The notes beneath the pieces were generated by a model, which saw only the letters and a program-made list of their open reading frames with translations, did not search any database and was not told the origin of the DNA. A DNA stretch of 21,791 bases. Source: Chloroflexota bacterium. GTDB lineage: Bacteria > Chloroflexota > Anaerolineae > B4-G1. Below are positions 13,648 to 21,787 of this stretch, piece after piece. The stretch covers positions 1-21,791 of the forward strand of contig DSAR01000148.1 of assembly GCA_011046405.1 (NCBI GenBank), read 5' to 3'. Within the stretch, counting starts at the first letter, position 1. Every line of letters begins with the position of its first letter. Made by a program: the position numbers and the translations under genes.

Positions 13648-15803
13648 TTGACCCTCCATTCTATCGAAAAAGCAGTGCTGAAGCCCTCACTTGGCTCCAC
13701 AAATTTTACCTTGCAACCAATCCGATTGGCTAATAGGCGGACGATCGTGAGACCGAGGCCCGTCCCACCATACCCTAAGGCCTGTCTTGAAGGCGATAAT
13801 TCCAACCGTCTCTCAAAAGGTTCGAATAGTTTCTCCGCTTCTTCAAGGTCGACTCCTACACCAGTGTCTTGTATGAGGACTTGTCTAAGACTATCGTTCG
13901 TTCGCGAACTTGCTTTGAGCAATCGTCTTTCCGAATCCAACATAGCGGTGAAGGCATTGGTAAAGACATTTTGAAAGATTGCGCTCCATTCAGCAAAAGA
14001 GGCCTTGGGCAACCATAGATCCTCGTCGACCTCACTCAAGTCGACTTCGATCCCCCTGGCTAAGAACCTGGTCTGTCTCTTGACTTCTTCGAGCACTGAA
14101 ACGGCTCGAAGATGGTGTTTTGCCTTCGTGTTCTCGGCATCTGCCAGATAATCGAACAAAGCGTTGGTCGCTTGTGCCCTTTCTAGCCAAGATGAGAGAT
14201 CTTGAGCCAAAGAATTCAGAGACTGGCGAAGTTCTGGGGCAACGGCTGAGATATTCTCAATCTCTCCAATAATATCTTGGATCAAGACAAATTGTTTCCT
14301 GAGTTCGTGTTGATAAGCCAGAGCGGAAATGCCAGCCGTCGCTAGAGGCCCTAAGAGTTCCATCTGCTCCAGAAGAAAATCTTGCTGTGTCGTAGCAGCC
14401 GCCGTGGCCTCTTGGATACCTTCTCGGAGGTCTTGATAAACGTGTTCAGGAATCTGCGATTCGTAACGATCCAAGACTTGCTCCACGCGTTCCAACTTCA
14501 AAGAAGTTGGTTCGACAGCGGCTTCCTTTTGTTTGCGCTCAAATTGCCGGCGGGCCTCTTCGAAGGCGTAGACGTGAAAAGCATAACGAACCATTCCCAC
14601 GAGATCGTCGAAGGCGACGCTGTCCGCAAGTCGATCCCGAGTGATCATAATGTCCAAATTGGGTTCGCGTGACGTATTTACGTTTACGACAGCGAAGACG
14701 CGCCCCAAAGTGGGCAGGTACCTCAACCTTTCGGTCTCGGCGTATCGAGCCTGGAATTCTTTAGGGAGAAGGTCCGAGACGAAACGCCGGTGAGAGTGCT
14801 CGTACTCAATTTTCACCCAGTCATTATCTGGCGTGCCGTAGAACGGCAAGCGAAAGCCTCCATCGTAAACATGAATACCTCCATACTTCCAGAAGTATTC
14901 TCGCGCGTCATCTACCTTAATTCCGTGAGGTTGCCGATATCTTAGTTTGAATATTCTAACCTCAAAATCGCCGTCGTGGAGGTTCTTTTTCTCATCGAAT
15001 TGTCCATCATTGTGCGGCAAGTCGGCGATTCGATAAGTGTACATCTGGGACTGTTCGCCAGCGAATTCCAATAGAAGCGTGACTTGTCCACCTTCGTTCT
15101 TTCCAACAAATCGAGCGGTCCAGATGCTCATTATTGCTTGGATCTGTTTTTCAAACACCTCCTCAAACTCACGTTGAGGTGATTGAAATTCGATTTCGAA
15201 ACGATCTTGAGGGGCAAGAGAAGATGTAGAGCGAAAAGGCGGTTGAAGCCACCAGATCTCTTCTGCCAAGCCTTGAATTTCCTCTTCAGCCCATTCGTGT
15301 TTTAGCCCGCTCAGAATGATTGACGTTCCGTGTTCAAAAGGGGGAGGTGAGGTTAGCTCTCTGTAAAAAACCCGGGCATCTATAAGATCCCCTGCCTGAA
15401 CCGCTTCATTCCAGTTCACTCCCGCTTCTAACCATTTACCTCTTTTTTCTCTGGAAACGGTCACTATTTTGAGCTCGCTAGCGAGGAACTGAACTGCGAG
15501 TCGTCCAACTCCCTTGGATCCAGTCATCCTCCTTTGTAAGTACTTTGAAACTCGTTTTTCACGCTTGTGCACGGTACCAATCCGCATCCAGAAATCTCTG
15601 AATTCTTCGAAGGTCATACCGTGCCCATCGTCAATGACTGCAATACGATCCTTTCCAGGAGCGAGTTCAATCACTACATCGTGGGCATCGGCATCGTAGC
15701 TATTCTTGACTAACTCTGCCAAGGCAATGTGAGGTTTTCCCACGAGTCGCTCGCCGAGCTCTTGTAGCAATGCTGAGTCCACCGTAAAATTTAGGTATGC
15801 CAT
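13644..15803 (-). CDS. Dual-GHKL ATPase: Hsp90/MORC-like N-terminus and histidine-kinase-like C-terminus
   Basis: This is a 719-aa protein. The N-terminal Bergerat fold has ELVKNSYDADA (Glu30, Asn34, Asp37), DDGHGM (58-63) and GSKGVGRLA (95-103), as in Hsp90, MutL and MORC relatives. A central part (~150-480) follows. An H-box-like ALAYQHELRKQF has a candidate phosphorylated His499. The C-terminus is a second GHKL domain of histidine-kinase type: N box FQNVFTNAFTAM (~612), G1 DTGVGVD (~648) and G2 GYGGTGLGLTIV (~680). There are no membrane segments, so it is a cytosolic sensor. It starts 4 bases after the methyltransferase stop and overlaps the receiver gene by 4 bases. GHKL ATPases coupled to C5 methyltransferases are known from MORC-type restriction-like operons. 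The pairing with a kinase module and receiver suggests that an N-terminal ATPase clamp event is turned into phosphotransfer. Confidence 0.9.
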   Translation of the reverse strand: MAYLNFTVDSALLQELGERLVGKPHIALAELVKNSYDADAHDVVIELAPGKDRIAVIDDGHGMTFEEFRDFWMRIGTVHKREKRVSKYLQRRMTGSKGVGRLAVQFLASELKIVTVSREKRGKWLEAGVNWNEAVQAGDLIDARVFYRELTSPPPFEHGTSIILSGLKHEWAEEEIQGLAEEIWWLQPPFRSTSSLAPQDRFEIEFQSPQREFEEVFEKQIQAIMSIWTARFVGKNEGGQVTLLLEFAGEQSQMYTYRIADLPHNDGQFDEKKNLHDGDFEVRIFKLRYRQPHGIKVDDAREYFWKYGGIHVYDGGFRLPFYGTPDNDWVKIEYEHSHRRFVSDLLPKEFQARYAETERLRYLPTLGRVFAVVNVNTSREPNLDIMITRDRLADSVAFDDLVGMVRYAFHVYAFEEARRQFERKQKEAAVEPTSLKLERVEQVLDRYESQIPEHVYQDLREGIQEATAAATTQQDFLLEQMELLGPLATAGISALAYQHELRKQFVLIQDIIGEIENISAVAPELRQSLNSLAQDLSSWLERAQATNALFDYLADAENTKAKHHLRAVSVLEEVKRQTRFLARGIEVDLSEVDEDLWLPKASFAEWSAIFQNVFTNAFTAMLDSERRLLKASSRTNDSLRQVLIQDTGVGVDLEEAEKLFEPFERRLELSPSRQALGYGGTGLGLTIVRLLANRIGCKVKFVEPSEGFSTAFSIEWRVK

Positions 15804-15807
15804 AAGT

Positions 15808-16878
15808 TTAAGTTGCCGACTGTTCGACGCATACTTTCACGTGTCTTCTAATGCTTCTGGCAATAAGCCGTCCTAAATCGACTGGCACTGCATTGCCAAT
15901 TAGTCTTCCAACGACGTTGAAGTAGATAGATTCTCCGGGAGCGACAAATGCGTAGTCTTCGGGGAAAGTTTGGAGCAACGCTCCCTCTCGCAACGATATA
16001 GCCCGATCCTGTTCAGGATGACCGAACCTACCGTTTCCAAACCCGTAAAACTGCGTGGTGATAGTAGGCGCCGGCTCATCCCATTCCATCCTGCCGTAGA
16101 CACCGACGTAACCCTTCCCACTTTGCTTTCTGTGACAGTCAGCGATAAGTTCTTCAGGCCAATCTCTCCAAGTACCTCCCGGCTTAGAGGATTTTATCCT
16201 CTTGAGGTTCAAATCAGACAAGCCACTAGCCTTATGGAGGGGATCGCTTTCACTAGTTTCCCCTGCTTTAATAGGATCTAGGTGAGCAATCGTTTCTTCA
16301 ACAGTCTTATAATCATCAAGAGATGGGTGTGTTTTACCCAAGATCTCGATATTTCCATACTGAGAGGCAAGCAATACAAGTCTTTCCCTACGCTGGGGAA
16401 TACCGTACTCTGGGCAATATATTCTATCGTAGTCCTTGACGTGGTAACCCTCTGCCTCCAATTGTTCTATGAAACGGGCATAGAGTTCTCCTTCATTGTA
16501 AGTGGCCAAATCCGGAACGTTTTCCATCGATACTATCTCGGGTTTGATTTCACAGATCAGATCAGCAAAGCGAGGTAAGAGTTTCCACTTTTCATCTTTA
16601 TCTTCAACTCTCTTGGTGTAAGGAGAATAAGGTTGACAAGGAGCACATCCCACCAGTATTTTAATGTGCCCTTCAGGGTAGAGCGACTCAATCTCATCCG
16701 CAGTTAAGTCTTCAATCCTCTTATTGATGAATTGAGATCCAGGATTGTTCGCTTCGTAGGCATATTTGCAGGAATCGTCAGCGTCGATACCAGCTACGAC
16801 GTCAAAGCCTTCTAAGACGAAGCCGTGTGTCAACGCTCCCGCTCCACAAAATACGTCTACGACGGAAAAATTTCTCAT
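15808..16878 (-). CDS. DNA (cytosine-5-)-methyltransferase
   Basis: This 356-aa enzyme carries all main motifs of C5 methylases: motif I DVFCGAGALTHGF, motif IV GCAPCQPYS (nucleophile Cys81), motif VI ENVPD (119-123), motif VIII PQRRERLVLL (161-170), motif IX WDEPAPTITTQF and motif X GNAVPVDLG. It transfers a methyl group from S-adenosylmethionine to carbon 5 of cytosine in a short site. The target-recognition part between motifs VIII and IX is short, so the site is unpredictable. It is the first gene of the island operon, with a promoter 46 to 74 bases upstream and an AGGG site a little far from the ATG. No restriction endonuclease is recognisable next to it, so it may be the self-marking or the sensing half of the system. 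Confidence 0.95.
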   Translation of the reverse strand: MRNFSVVDVFCGAGALTHGFVLEGFDVVAGIDADDSCKYAYEANNPGSQFINKRIEDLTADEIESLYPEGHIKILVGCAPCQPYSPYTKRVEDKDEKWKLLPRFADLICEIKPEIVSMENVPDLATYNEGELYARFIEQLEAEGYHVKDYDRIYCPEYGIPQRRERLVLLASQYGNIEILGKTHPSLDDYKTVEETIAHLDPIKAGETSESDPLHKASGLSDLNLKRIKSSKPGGTWRDWPEELIADCHRKQSGKGYVGVYGRMEWDEPAPTITTQFYGFGNGRFGHPEQDRAISLREGALLQTFPEDYAFVAPGESIYFNVVGRLIGNAVPVDLGRLIARSIRRHVKVCVEQSAT

Positions 16879-16923
16879 CTTTTTTTCCCTGGTAACTCAA
16901 CTTATGACCTATCGACCATCTAC

Positions 16924-16952
16924 ATGATAAACTGGATTGAGCCACAGGTCAA
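16924..16952 (-). promoter_or_regulatory. Promoter of the island operon
   Basis: On the minus strand TTGACC (16947-16952) and TATCAT (16924-16929) are exactly 17 bases apart and lie 46 to 74 bases before the methyltransferase ATG. This is the best sigma70-like promoter of the window. The stretch between it and the sbcC stop holds a TGCAGTGCA near-palindrome (16984-16992) and a repeated GAATC. Confidence 0.7.
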
Positions 16953-16992
16953 ACCTTGGTGATTATGATTCCGATTCTAGTTATGCACTGCA

Positions 16993-19698
16993 CTATACCT
17001 CTATCACCCGACTCCTCCCATCCTCCTTCAACACCCGCACCACGTTATCCGTATCCTGCTCGAAGGTGTCGTCGTGGCTGATGACGAAGAGTTGGGAGAA
17101 GCCCTTGACGTCCAAGATCTGCCGCGCCAGGTTATCCCGCCGGTGCTCGTCCAGGTTGGCCGTCGGCTCGTCGAAGAAAGCAACGTCGATCTCCGAGACC
17201 TCCTTCAGGAGCGCCAACCGCACCGCCAGCGCCGCCGCCATCTGCTCGCCGCCGGAGAGTTGCTCGAAGGTCCGCTCCCGACCGCTGGAGACAAGCTCGA
17301 CGCCATAATCCTCGGTCCACCGGAGCCGGGCCGAGTGGTCGGCCATGATGTCGGCGTAGAGGCGGGCGGCCTGGAGGGAGATCACCTCCACCAACGCCCG
17401 CGTGATCTTCGGACCGGCGTCCCGTAGGACGCGCCGCATCTGCTCCAACAGAGCCAGAAGCTCACTGTGCGCCTCGCCCTCGGCCTGGGCATCCGCCAGG
17501 TCCGCTTGCACCTCGGTCAGGCCCTCGATCTCGGCCTGGGCGTCCGCCAGCTGCTCGCAATGCTGGCGCAGCCGCTCTTCCAGCGTCGCGACCTCCTCGC
17601 GCAGGTCGGCGTAGGTCGTCGCCGCCTGGGCGTAGGCCTCGGCATCATACTCAGCCGCGACCTCGTCCCGCTCTACGAGCAGCCGGTTCCGTTCGGCCTG
17701 GGCCATCTCCAATTCAGCTTCCAACGCCGTGGCCTTCTCCTGGCGCTCCGCCAGCGCCTCCGCCTCGCGGACGTGTTCCAGGTACCGCCGGTGATCTGGC
17801 TCGTGGGTTGTCAGCGTCTTCCGCTGGGCCTCGATTCGCTCGTCCAGGTCGGCGTAGGCAGTCAATTGCTCCTCCACCGCGACGATCTGCCCGGTCAGCT
17901 CGCCGATCCGCTCCTCGACCGCCGACATCTCCTCCTCCAGGGTGGGACGCCGCTCGGCGGTATCGGACGCGCGCTGGTAGTCGCGGCGGGGGTTCCCCAG
18001 TTTCTCCAGGGCCGCTTTCAGACGATCGACCTCGTCGGGTGCGCCGACCAGATCAGCCACAGCCGCTTCTACCGCGTCAACCGTCTGCTGCTGCGCCGCG
18101 ATGCGCTCCGCCAGATCCTCCACCTCCGCCGAGCGGGGAAGGTCCGCCAGCCGCTTCTCCAGCTTGCGCAACGCCTTCTCGTTCGACTTTCGATCCTGCT
18201 CTACGTCTTTCAGAGCGACGCGCGCCTCGCTCAGCGTCTCCTCCAGTCGCTCTGTCTCCGCCTGGTTGCGCGCCAATAGCTCGGCCCGGTGCTCCGGTGT
18301 CAGCGGTCCCTCACACAGCGGACACTGAGCTGTCTCGACTGCTTTCAGATTCGTGCTCTGCTCGGTCAACCGCTCAAGTTCCGTCTCCATCCCACCGATC
18401 CGGGCGATCAGGTTCTCCCGCCGGTCGGCCAGCGCCGCCGACTGCTCGCGCAGCCCCTCGATCTCCGCCTCGGTCGTGGCGCGCTTCGCCAGTCCTTCTT
18501 TCAACTCGGTCTGCTGGGATTCTAACTTCGCCAGCCGTTTCCCTTCGCGCGCCAGTTCCTGCTGCTTATCCTGCAACTGTCGGGTAGCGCGCCCGGCCTC
18601 GCCCAACTCGGCCTCCATCTGCTCTTGTTCGGCAACCTGGGGTTCGAGCGTCGTCATCTCGGCCTCGGCCGCCGCTACGCTCTCCAACTCATCCTGAACC
18701 CGCTCGACCTGCTGGCGAGCCAGAGCCAGGTCAGTCTGATGGCCCTGAAGCGTCTCCTTCAGTCGACCCCGCGCATTCCGTTCCGATTCCAAACCGTCCA
18801 GGCTCGACCGGGCCGCCCGGTAGGCGATGTGGGCGTCCTCCGTCTCCGCGACCACGGCCTGTGCCCGACGCGCCTCCTCGACGCCCGCCTGGGTATCGGC
18901 CAGCCGGGCATCCAGCGCCTTCACCCCGCCCTCGGCTTCCGACACCGCCTGCTTCAGCCTGTCCAACTGCGTCTTGACCGCCTCCAGGGCTTCCTTGCGC
19001 CCGGCCACTTCGTCCAATTCAGACGCCATCTCGTCGCGGCTTATCTCGTCAGCGGCAATGTCGGCTGCCAGATCGCTCGCCTTCTCCTCCAGCGCCGGCA
19101 GCGGTTTGACCTCCGCCTCCAGGCCAGCGACGCGCTTCTCCGTCTCGTGGATCAGGCCCTGGAGATACCCTCTCGGTTCCCGCAACGCGGCCCAGACCTG
19201 CTCGTACTCGTCGACGCGCAGGAGCGGGTTGAACGTATCTTTGCGGCGGCCAGGCGTCTCCAGGAAAGCCGCCGTCAGCAATCCCTGGGGCACACCGACA
19301 GCGTCGCGGAAGATGGCAGACAAGTCGCCCGTCTCCTCCACACCCAGGAACTCGTTCAGCCAGGCCATCGTGTCGCTTTTGCCGTCGACCAGCTTCTGGT
19401 CGATCTCGGGGTCGTAGACGTAGTGCTGGCTGTAGCTGCCGCACTTGCGGACGACGTGGTAGATTCGCTCGTCGCTGTCGACCAGATGAACGGTGACTGT
19501 AGCCGTCTTTTCACCCTCGCGGACGAACTGATCCTGGTTGGTGGCCAGATAATCGAAGATGGCGAAACCGACGGCCTCCAGCACCGTGCTCTTGCCCGCC
19601 CCATTCTGCCCGCAGATGGCGTTCGTCCCCGGGGCGAAGATGACGCGCTCTCGCTCGTAGCTCTTGACGTTCTCCAGATCGACCTGGGCGATGCGCAT
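16993..19698 (-). CDS. sbcC: SbcC / Rad50-like SMC-type ATPase
   Basis: This 901-aa protein is the ATPase of the SbcCD (Mre11-Rad50) complex, which opens and trims blocked DNA ends. Walker A is GQNGAGKST (30-38). Long coiled coils, rich in Glu, Ala, Leu and Gln, run from ~170 to ~780 and are split by the zinc hook CPLC near 457. The signature LSGGEQMAAALAVRLAL lies near 813, and Walker B with D-loop, VAFFDEPTANLDEH, near 842. The start is the ATG at 19698, 1 base after the sbcD stop, with GGAGGAGG upstream; a further in-frame extension lies inside sbcD and is discarded. In this operon it would be followed by herA, which is now separated by the island. GC is high and coding is normal, so the gene looks intact. 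Confidence 0.95.
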   Translation of the reverse strand: MRIAQVDLENVKSYERERVIFAPGTNAICGQNGAGKSTVLEAVGFAIFDYLATNQDQFVREGEKTATVTVHLVDSDERIYHVVRKCGSYSQHYVYDPEIDQKLVDGKSDTMAWLNEFLGVEETGDLSAIFRDAVGVPQGLLTAAFLETPGRRKDTFNPLLRVDEYEQVWAALREPRGYLQGLIHETEKRVAGLEAEVKPLPALEEKASDLAADIAADEISRDEMASELDEVAGRKEALEAVKTQLDRLKQAVSEAEGGVKALDARLADTQAGVEEARRAQAVVAETEDAHIAYRAARSSLDGLESERNARGRLKETLQGHQTDLALARQQVERVQDELESVAAAEAEMTTLEPQVAEQEQMEAELGEAGRATRQLQDKQQELAREGKRLAKLESQQTELKEGLAKRATTEAEIEGLREQSAALADRRENLIARIGGMETELERLTEQSTNLKAVETAQCPLCEGPLTPEHRAELLARNQAETERLEETLSEARVALKDVEQDRKSNEKALRKLEKRLADLPRSAEVEDLAERIAAQQQTVDAVEAAVADLVGAPDEVDRLKAALEKLGNPRRDYQRASDTAERRPTLEEEMSAVEERIGELTGQIVAVEEQLTAYADLDERIEAQRKTLTTHEPDHRRYLEHVREAEALAERQEKATALEAELEMAQAERNRLLVERDEVAAEYDAEAYAQAATTYADLREEVATLEERLRQHCEQLADAQAEIEGLTEVQADLADAQAEGEAHSELLALLEQMRRVLRDAGPKITRALVEVISLQAARLYADIMADHSARLRWTEDYGVELVSSGRERTFEQLSGGEQMAAALAVRLALLKEVSEIDVAFFDEPTANLDEHRRDNLARQILDVKGFSQLFVISHDDTFEQDTDNVVRVLKEDGRSRVIEV

Positions 19699-19699
19699 C

Positions 19700-20968
19700 C
19701 TACACCTCCTCCCCAGCCGGCGCTGCCAGTTCAGCGCGGGCGTGACGCAGCCGGTCGACCAGGACCTCGGATGGCGCACCCGACAGGGCCAACCGTTTTA
19801 CGTCGAGGGCCACCTGGGTCCATGCCTCGGCGTCGGGCCGAAAGCGGGCGTCCCGCTCCAGAAGCTCGCGCAGGATCGAGCGTTCCAGTTCTGGACGGCT
19901 GGCCTCCATATCGACGGCCATCTCGAACTCGGCCGGCGTCGTCATATTGCGCACTCGCGTCACCACCGGGTTCCAGGCCGATTCCAGTTGGCTCTTGACG
20001 TAGTCGAGATCCAGGTCGAAGCGGTTGAAAGGGAGCACGCCGTAGAGGGTCAGGTCGACGACGGGAGTAGGGTCGCGGGCGATCTTTTTTCCCTCCCGGC
20101 GGATCAGCCCACTCACAGCGTCGTAGACCGCCTCTGGCTCGGTCAGCGCATCGACCTCGAGGCGCAGGCAATGGAACGGGCGGCGCGGCGGCACGACCAA
20201 CTCCGCTTGATGTCCCGGTTCGCCGTCGGGATCGACGTCGACCACGTAGTACCCCCGGTCGGGCCACTGGACCTCCTCCAGGCTGCACGTCTCCGGCGCG
20301 CCGGGGTTGTAGATCCAACCGTCCACTTCGTAGGGTTTGTGAATATGGCCCAGGGCCAGGTAGTCGATGGCCTCCCGCAACGGTGCCAGGTCGTTGGCAG
20401 CCAGGGTACCGGAATAGCGATCCATCTGACCCTCCAGCCCAGCGTGAGCCATCAGGATGGCAAAGCCGACGCCATCCCGTCCATCTTCACACACGGACTC
20501 GGTGAATAGCCGAAAGACCTTGCCGGTGGAGGCGCCGTAGTACTTGATGCCGTAGACTCGAGTGTCCACCAGATCGGCGTAGGCGCCGCCATCGTCATCG
20601 TAGGGCTCCAACACGGCGTGCCCATCCTCGAAGCGGGGATTGAGCAAGCGCAGGTAGCCCAGGGCATCGAGAAATTCGATCCAGGAGTATTGGTCACGGT
20701 AGTAGGCCTTCTCGTGGTTCCCCTCGACGGCCAGGGTCGGGATGTCAGCATCGCGCAGCTTGCGCAGCCCCTCGACGGCCACGCGCATGGCCATCGGATC
20801 GACGGTGCGTTTCTCGAACAGATCGCCAGCCAGCAGGACGAAATCGACCTGGCGCAGGACGGCCTGGTCGACGATGTGGAGAAAGACGCGGCTGAAGTCG
20901 TTGAAGCGTTCCTTGACGCCGTACTGTTGGTAGCCGAGGTGTATGTCGGCTGTGTGTAGGAATTTCAT
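19700..20968 (-). CDS. sbcD: SbcD / Mre11-like nuclease
   Basis: This 422-aa metallophosphoesterase has all nuclease motifs: HTADIHLGY (Asp8, His10), LLAGDLFEK (Asp49), VEGNHEKAYY (Asn84, His85), MAHAGLEG and LGHIHKP. It binds two Mn ions and acts as exonuclease and hairpin endonuclease with SbcC. The start is the ATG at 20968, with GGAGG 8 bases upstream; the in-frame ATG at 20986 lies before this site. The C-terminal part (~290-422) should bind the base of the SbcC coiled coil. The gene ends 1 base before sbcC and begins 91 bases after the DUF3883-like gene, within the same direction of transcription. Confidence 0.95.
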   Translation of the reverse strand: MKFLHTADIHLGYQQYGVKERFNDFSRVFLHIVDQAVLRQVDFVLLAGDLFEKRTVDPMAMRVAVEGLRKLRDADIPTLAVEGNHEKAYYRDQYSWIEFLDALGYLRLLNPRFEDGHAVLEPYDDDGGAYADLVDTRVYGIKYYGASTGKVFRLFTESVCEDGRDGVGFAILMAHAGLEGQMDRYSGTLAANDLAPLREAIDYLALGHIHKPYEVDGWIYNPGAPETCSLEEVQWPDRGYYVVDVDPDGEPGHQAELVVPPRRPFHCLRLEVDALTEPEAVYDAVSGLIRREGKKIARDPTPVVDLTLYGVLPFNRFDLDLDYVKSQLESAWNPVVTRVRNMTTPAEFEMAVDMEASRPELERSILRELLERDARFRPDAEAWTQVALDVKRLALSGAPSEVLVDRLRHARAELAAPAGEEV

Positions 20969-21059
20969 AGAGGTGGACCTCCACATACTCTAGGCGAGTC
21001 GTCTTTGAGAGAATCTTTTATCACTTACTTCAGTGTCAGCAACATCATCCACCAAGCTG

Positions 21060-21728
21060 TCACCGCAATGGCAACACGCCGCCGCGAATGCCCCGCCCGA
21101 TTTGCTCGACAAGCTCTAGCTCAGCGACGGGATTGGGGATATCGCAGATCCAGTGTACTTGTTGGAGATTTTCCTCCGGCTCACGCGGCACGGCGATGAG
21201 ACGCAACACATAGCTCTCTGGGTCGCGGGAGGCGCGGTGGAACTCGTTGGTGGTCAGCACGATGCGATAGGCCTGGGGCTTTTCGTCGTCGCGAAGGATA
21301 GCCTTGATCTCCACGCGCCGGGGATCGGGTGCGCTATCCGACGGCGCGCCCCAGATGCCAAAGGGGTCCAGGACATCATAGCCTGGGCCGCGTTCGTTGG
21401 CCACTTCGATCAAATCTCGAAATAGCTTTGATAGCTCTTTACTTGCTTCAGCCCCCTCTTCTGTACACGAGATCAAATCTCCTCGATCGCGCTCCAGCCG
21501 TTTCTCCAGGTCGCGCCACGCGGTTTTGGTGCTCCAAGCGACGCGATCATTGCCCTCGCCGGAGCCGTGTTCGCGGCGCGACATGATCGCGTCCAGGATT
21601 GACTCGCGCGTCTCTGGGGTGTGAGCCAGGAAGCGCTGCCAGCAAGCGTGTAAGACGAACAACTCGGCCACGCGCCCGCGGTGCGTATTCCGATGAAATC
21701 GTCCACGTGTTCCGATCATGCCGACCAC
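21060..21728 (-). CDS. DUF3883-domain protein (predicted restriction-nuclease-like fold)
   Basis: This 222-aa protein ends in a DUF3883-like domain (~120-200): GPGYDVLDPFG, RRVEIKA, IVLTTNEFHRA and SYVLRLIAVP. The ExK of VEIKA with the upstream Asp resembles the PD-(D/E)XK nuclease core, although activity of DUF3883 proteins is not established in general. The N-terminal ~110 residues are basic and helical and unrecognised. The GTG at 21728 and the ATG at 21719 are both possible starts, with no good ribosome site for either; an in-frame stop lies at 21759-21761. A promoter lies upstream. Its position before sbcD-sbcC-herA suggests a part in processing foreign or broken DNA. Confidence 0.7.
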   Translation of the reverse strand: MVGMIGTRGRFHRNTHRGRVAELFVLHACWQRFLAHTPETRESILDAIMSRREHGSGEGNDRVAWSTKTAWRDLEKRLERDRGDLISCTEEGAEASKELSKLFRDLIEVANERGPGYDVLDPFGIWGAPSDSAPDPRRVEIKAILRDDEKPQAYRIVLTTNEFHRASRDPESYVLRLIAVPREPEENLQQVHWICDIPNPVAELELVEQIGRGIRGGVLPLR

Positions 21729-21757
21729 TGCCAGAGCGAAGCGACGCCAGCATTGAT

Positions 21758-21787
21758 ATTATACCCTCAAGTGGTCGACATGGGCAA
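21758..21787 (-). promoter_or_regulatory. Promoter before the DUF3883-sbcD-sbcC genes
   Basis: TTGCCC (21782-21787) and a perfect TATAAT (21758-21763) with an 18-base spacer face the DUF3883 gene. The predicted RNA would start near 21751, about 25 bases before the start codon. It is the only clear promoter upstream of the sbcDC genes. Confidence 0.6.

Larger units (their letters stand above)
10941..16960. other. Lower-GC island replacing the front of herA
   Basis: GC is about 47% in a sampled line of this block, against about 68% in a sampled line of sbcC. The left border is the point where HerA similarity stops (~10940). The right border lies between the sbcC stop (16993) and the methyltransferase promoter (16952). 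No integrase, transposase, tRNA or convincing direct repeat was seen at the borders. The block holds a complete five-gene operon and looks horizontally acquired, entering by deletion-insertion. Confidence 0.6.

Noticed and set aside
10941..16992. Attachment-site repeats at the island borders
   Set aside because: By eye the sequences around 10940-10990 and 16950-16993 share no convincing repeat, and no integrase or tRNA is present.
18625..19998. 457-aa plus-strand frame, and a similar 343-aa frame at 5425-6456
   Set aside because: They are antisense to sbcC/sbcD and to the DUF4091 gene. Their length comes from high GC in the opposite strand; no domain is seen.
20987..21059. A separate promoter for sbcD in the gap after the DUF3883 gene
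   Set aside because: CTGACA and TTGCTG occur but neither has a -10 box at proper spacing; transcription from the upstream promoter is simpler.
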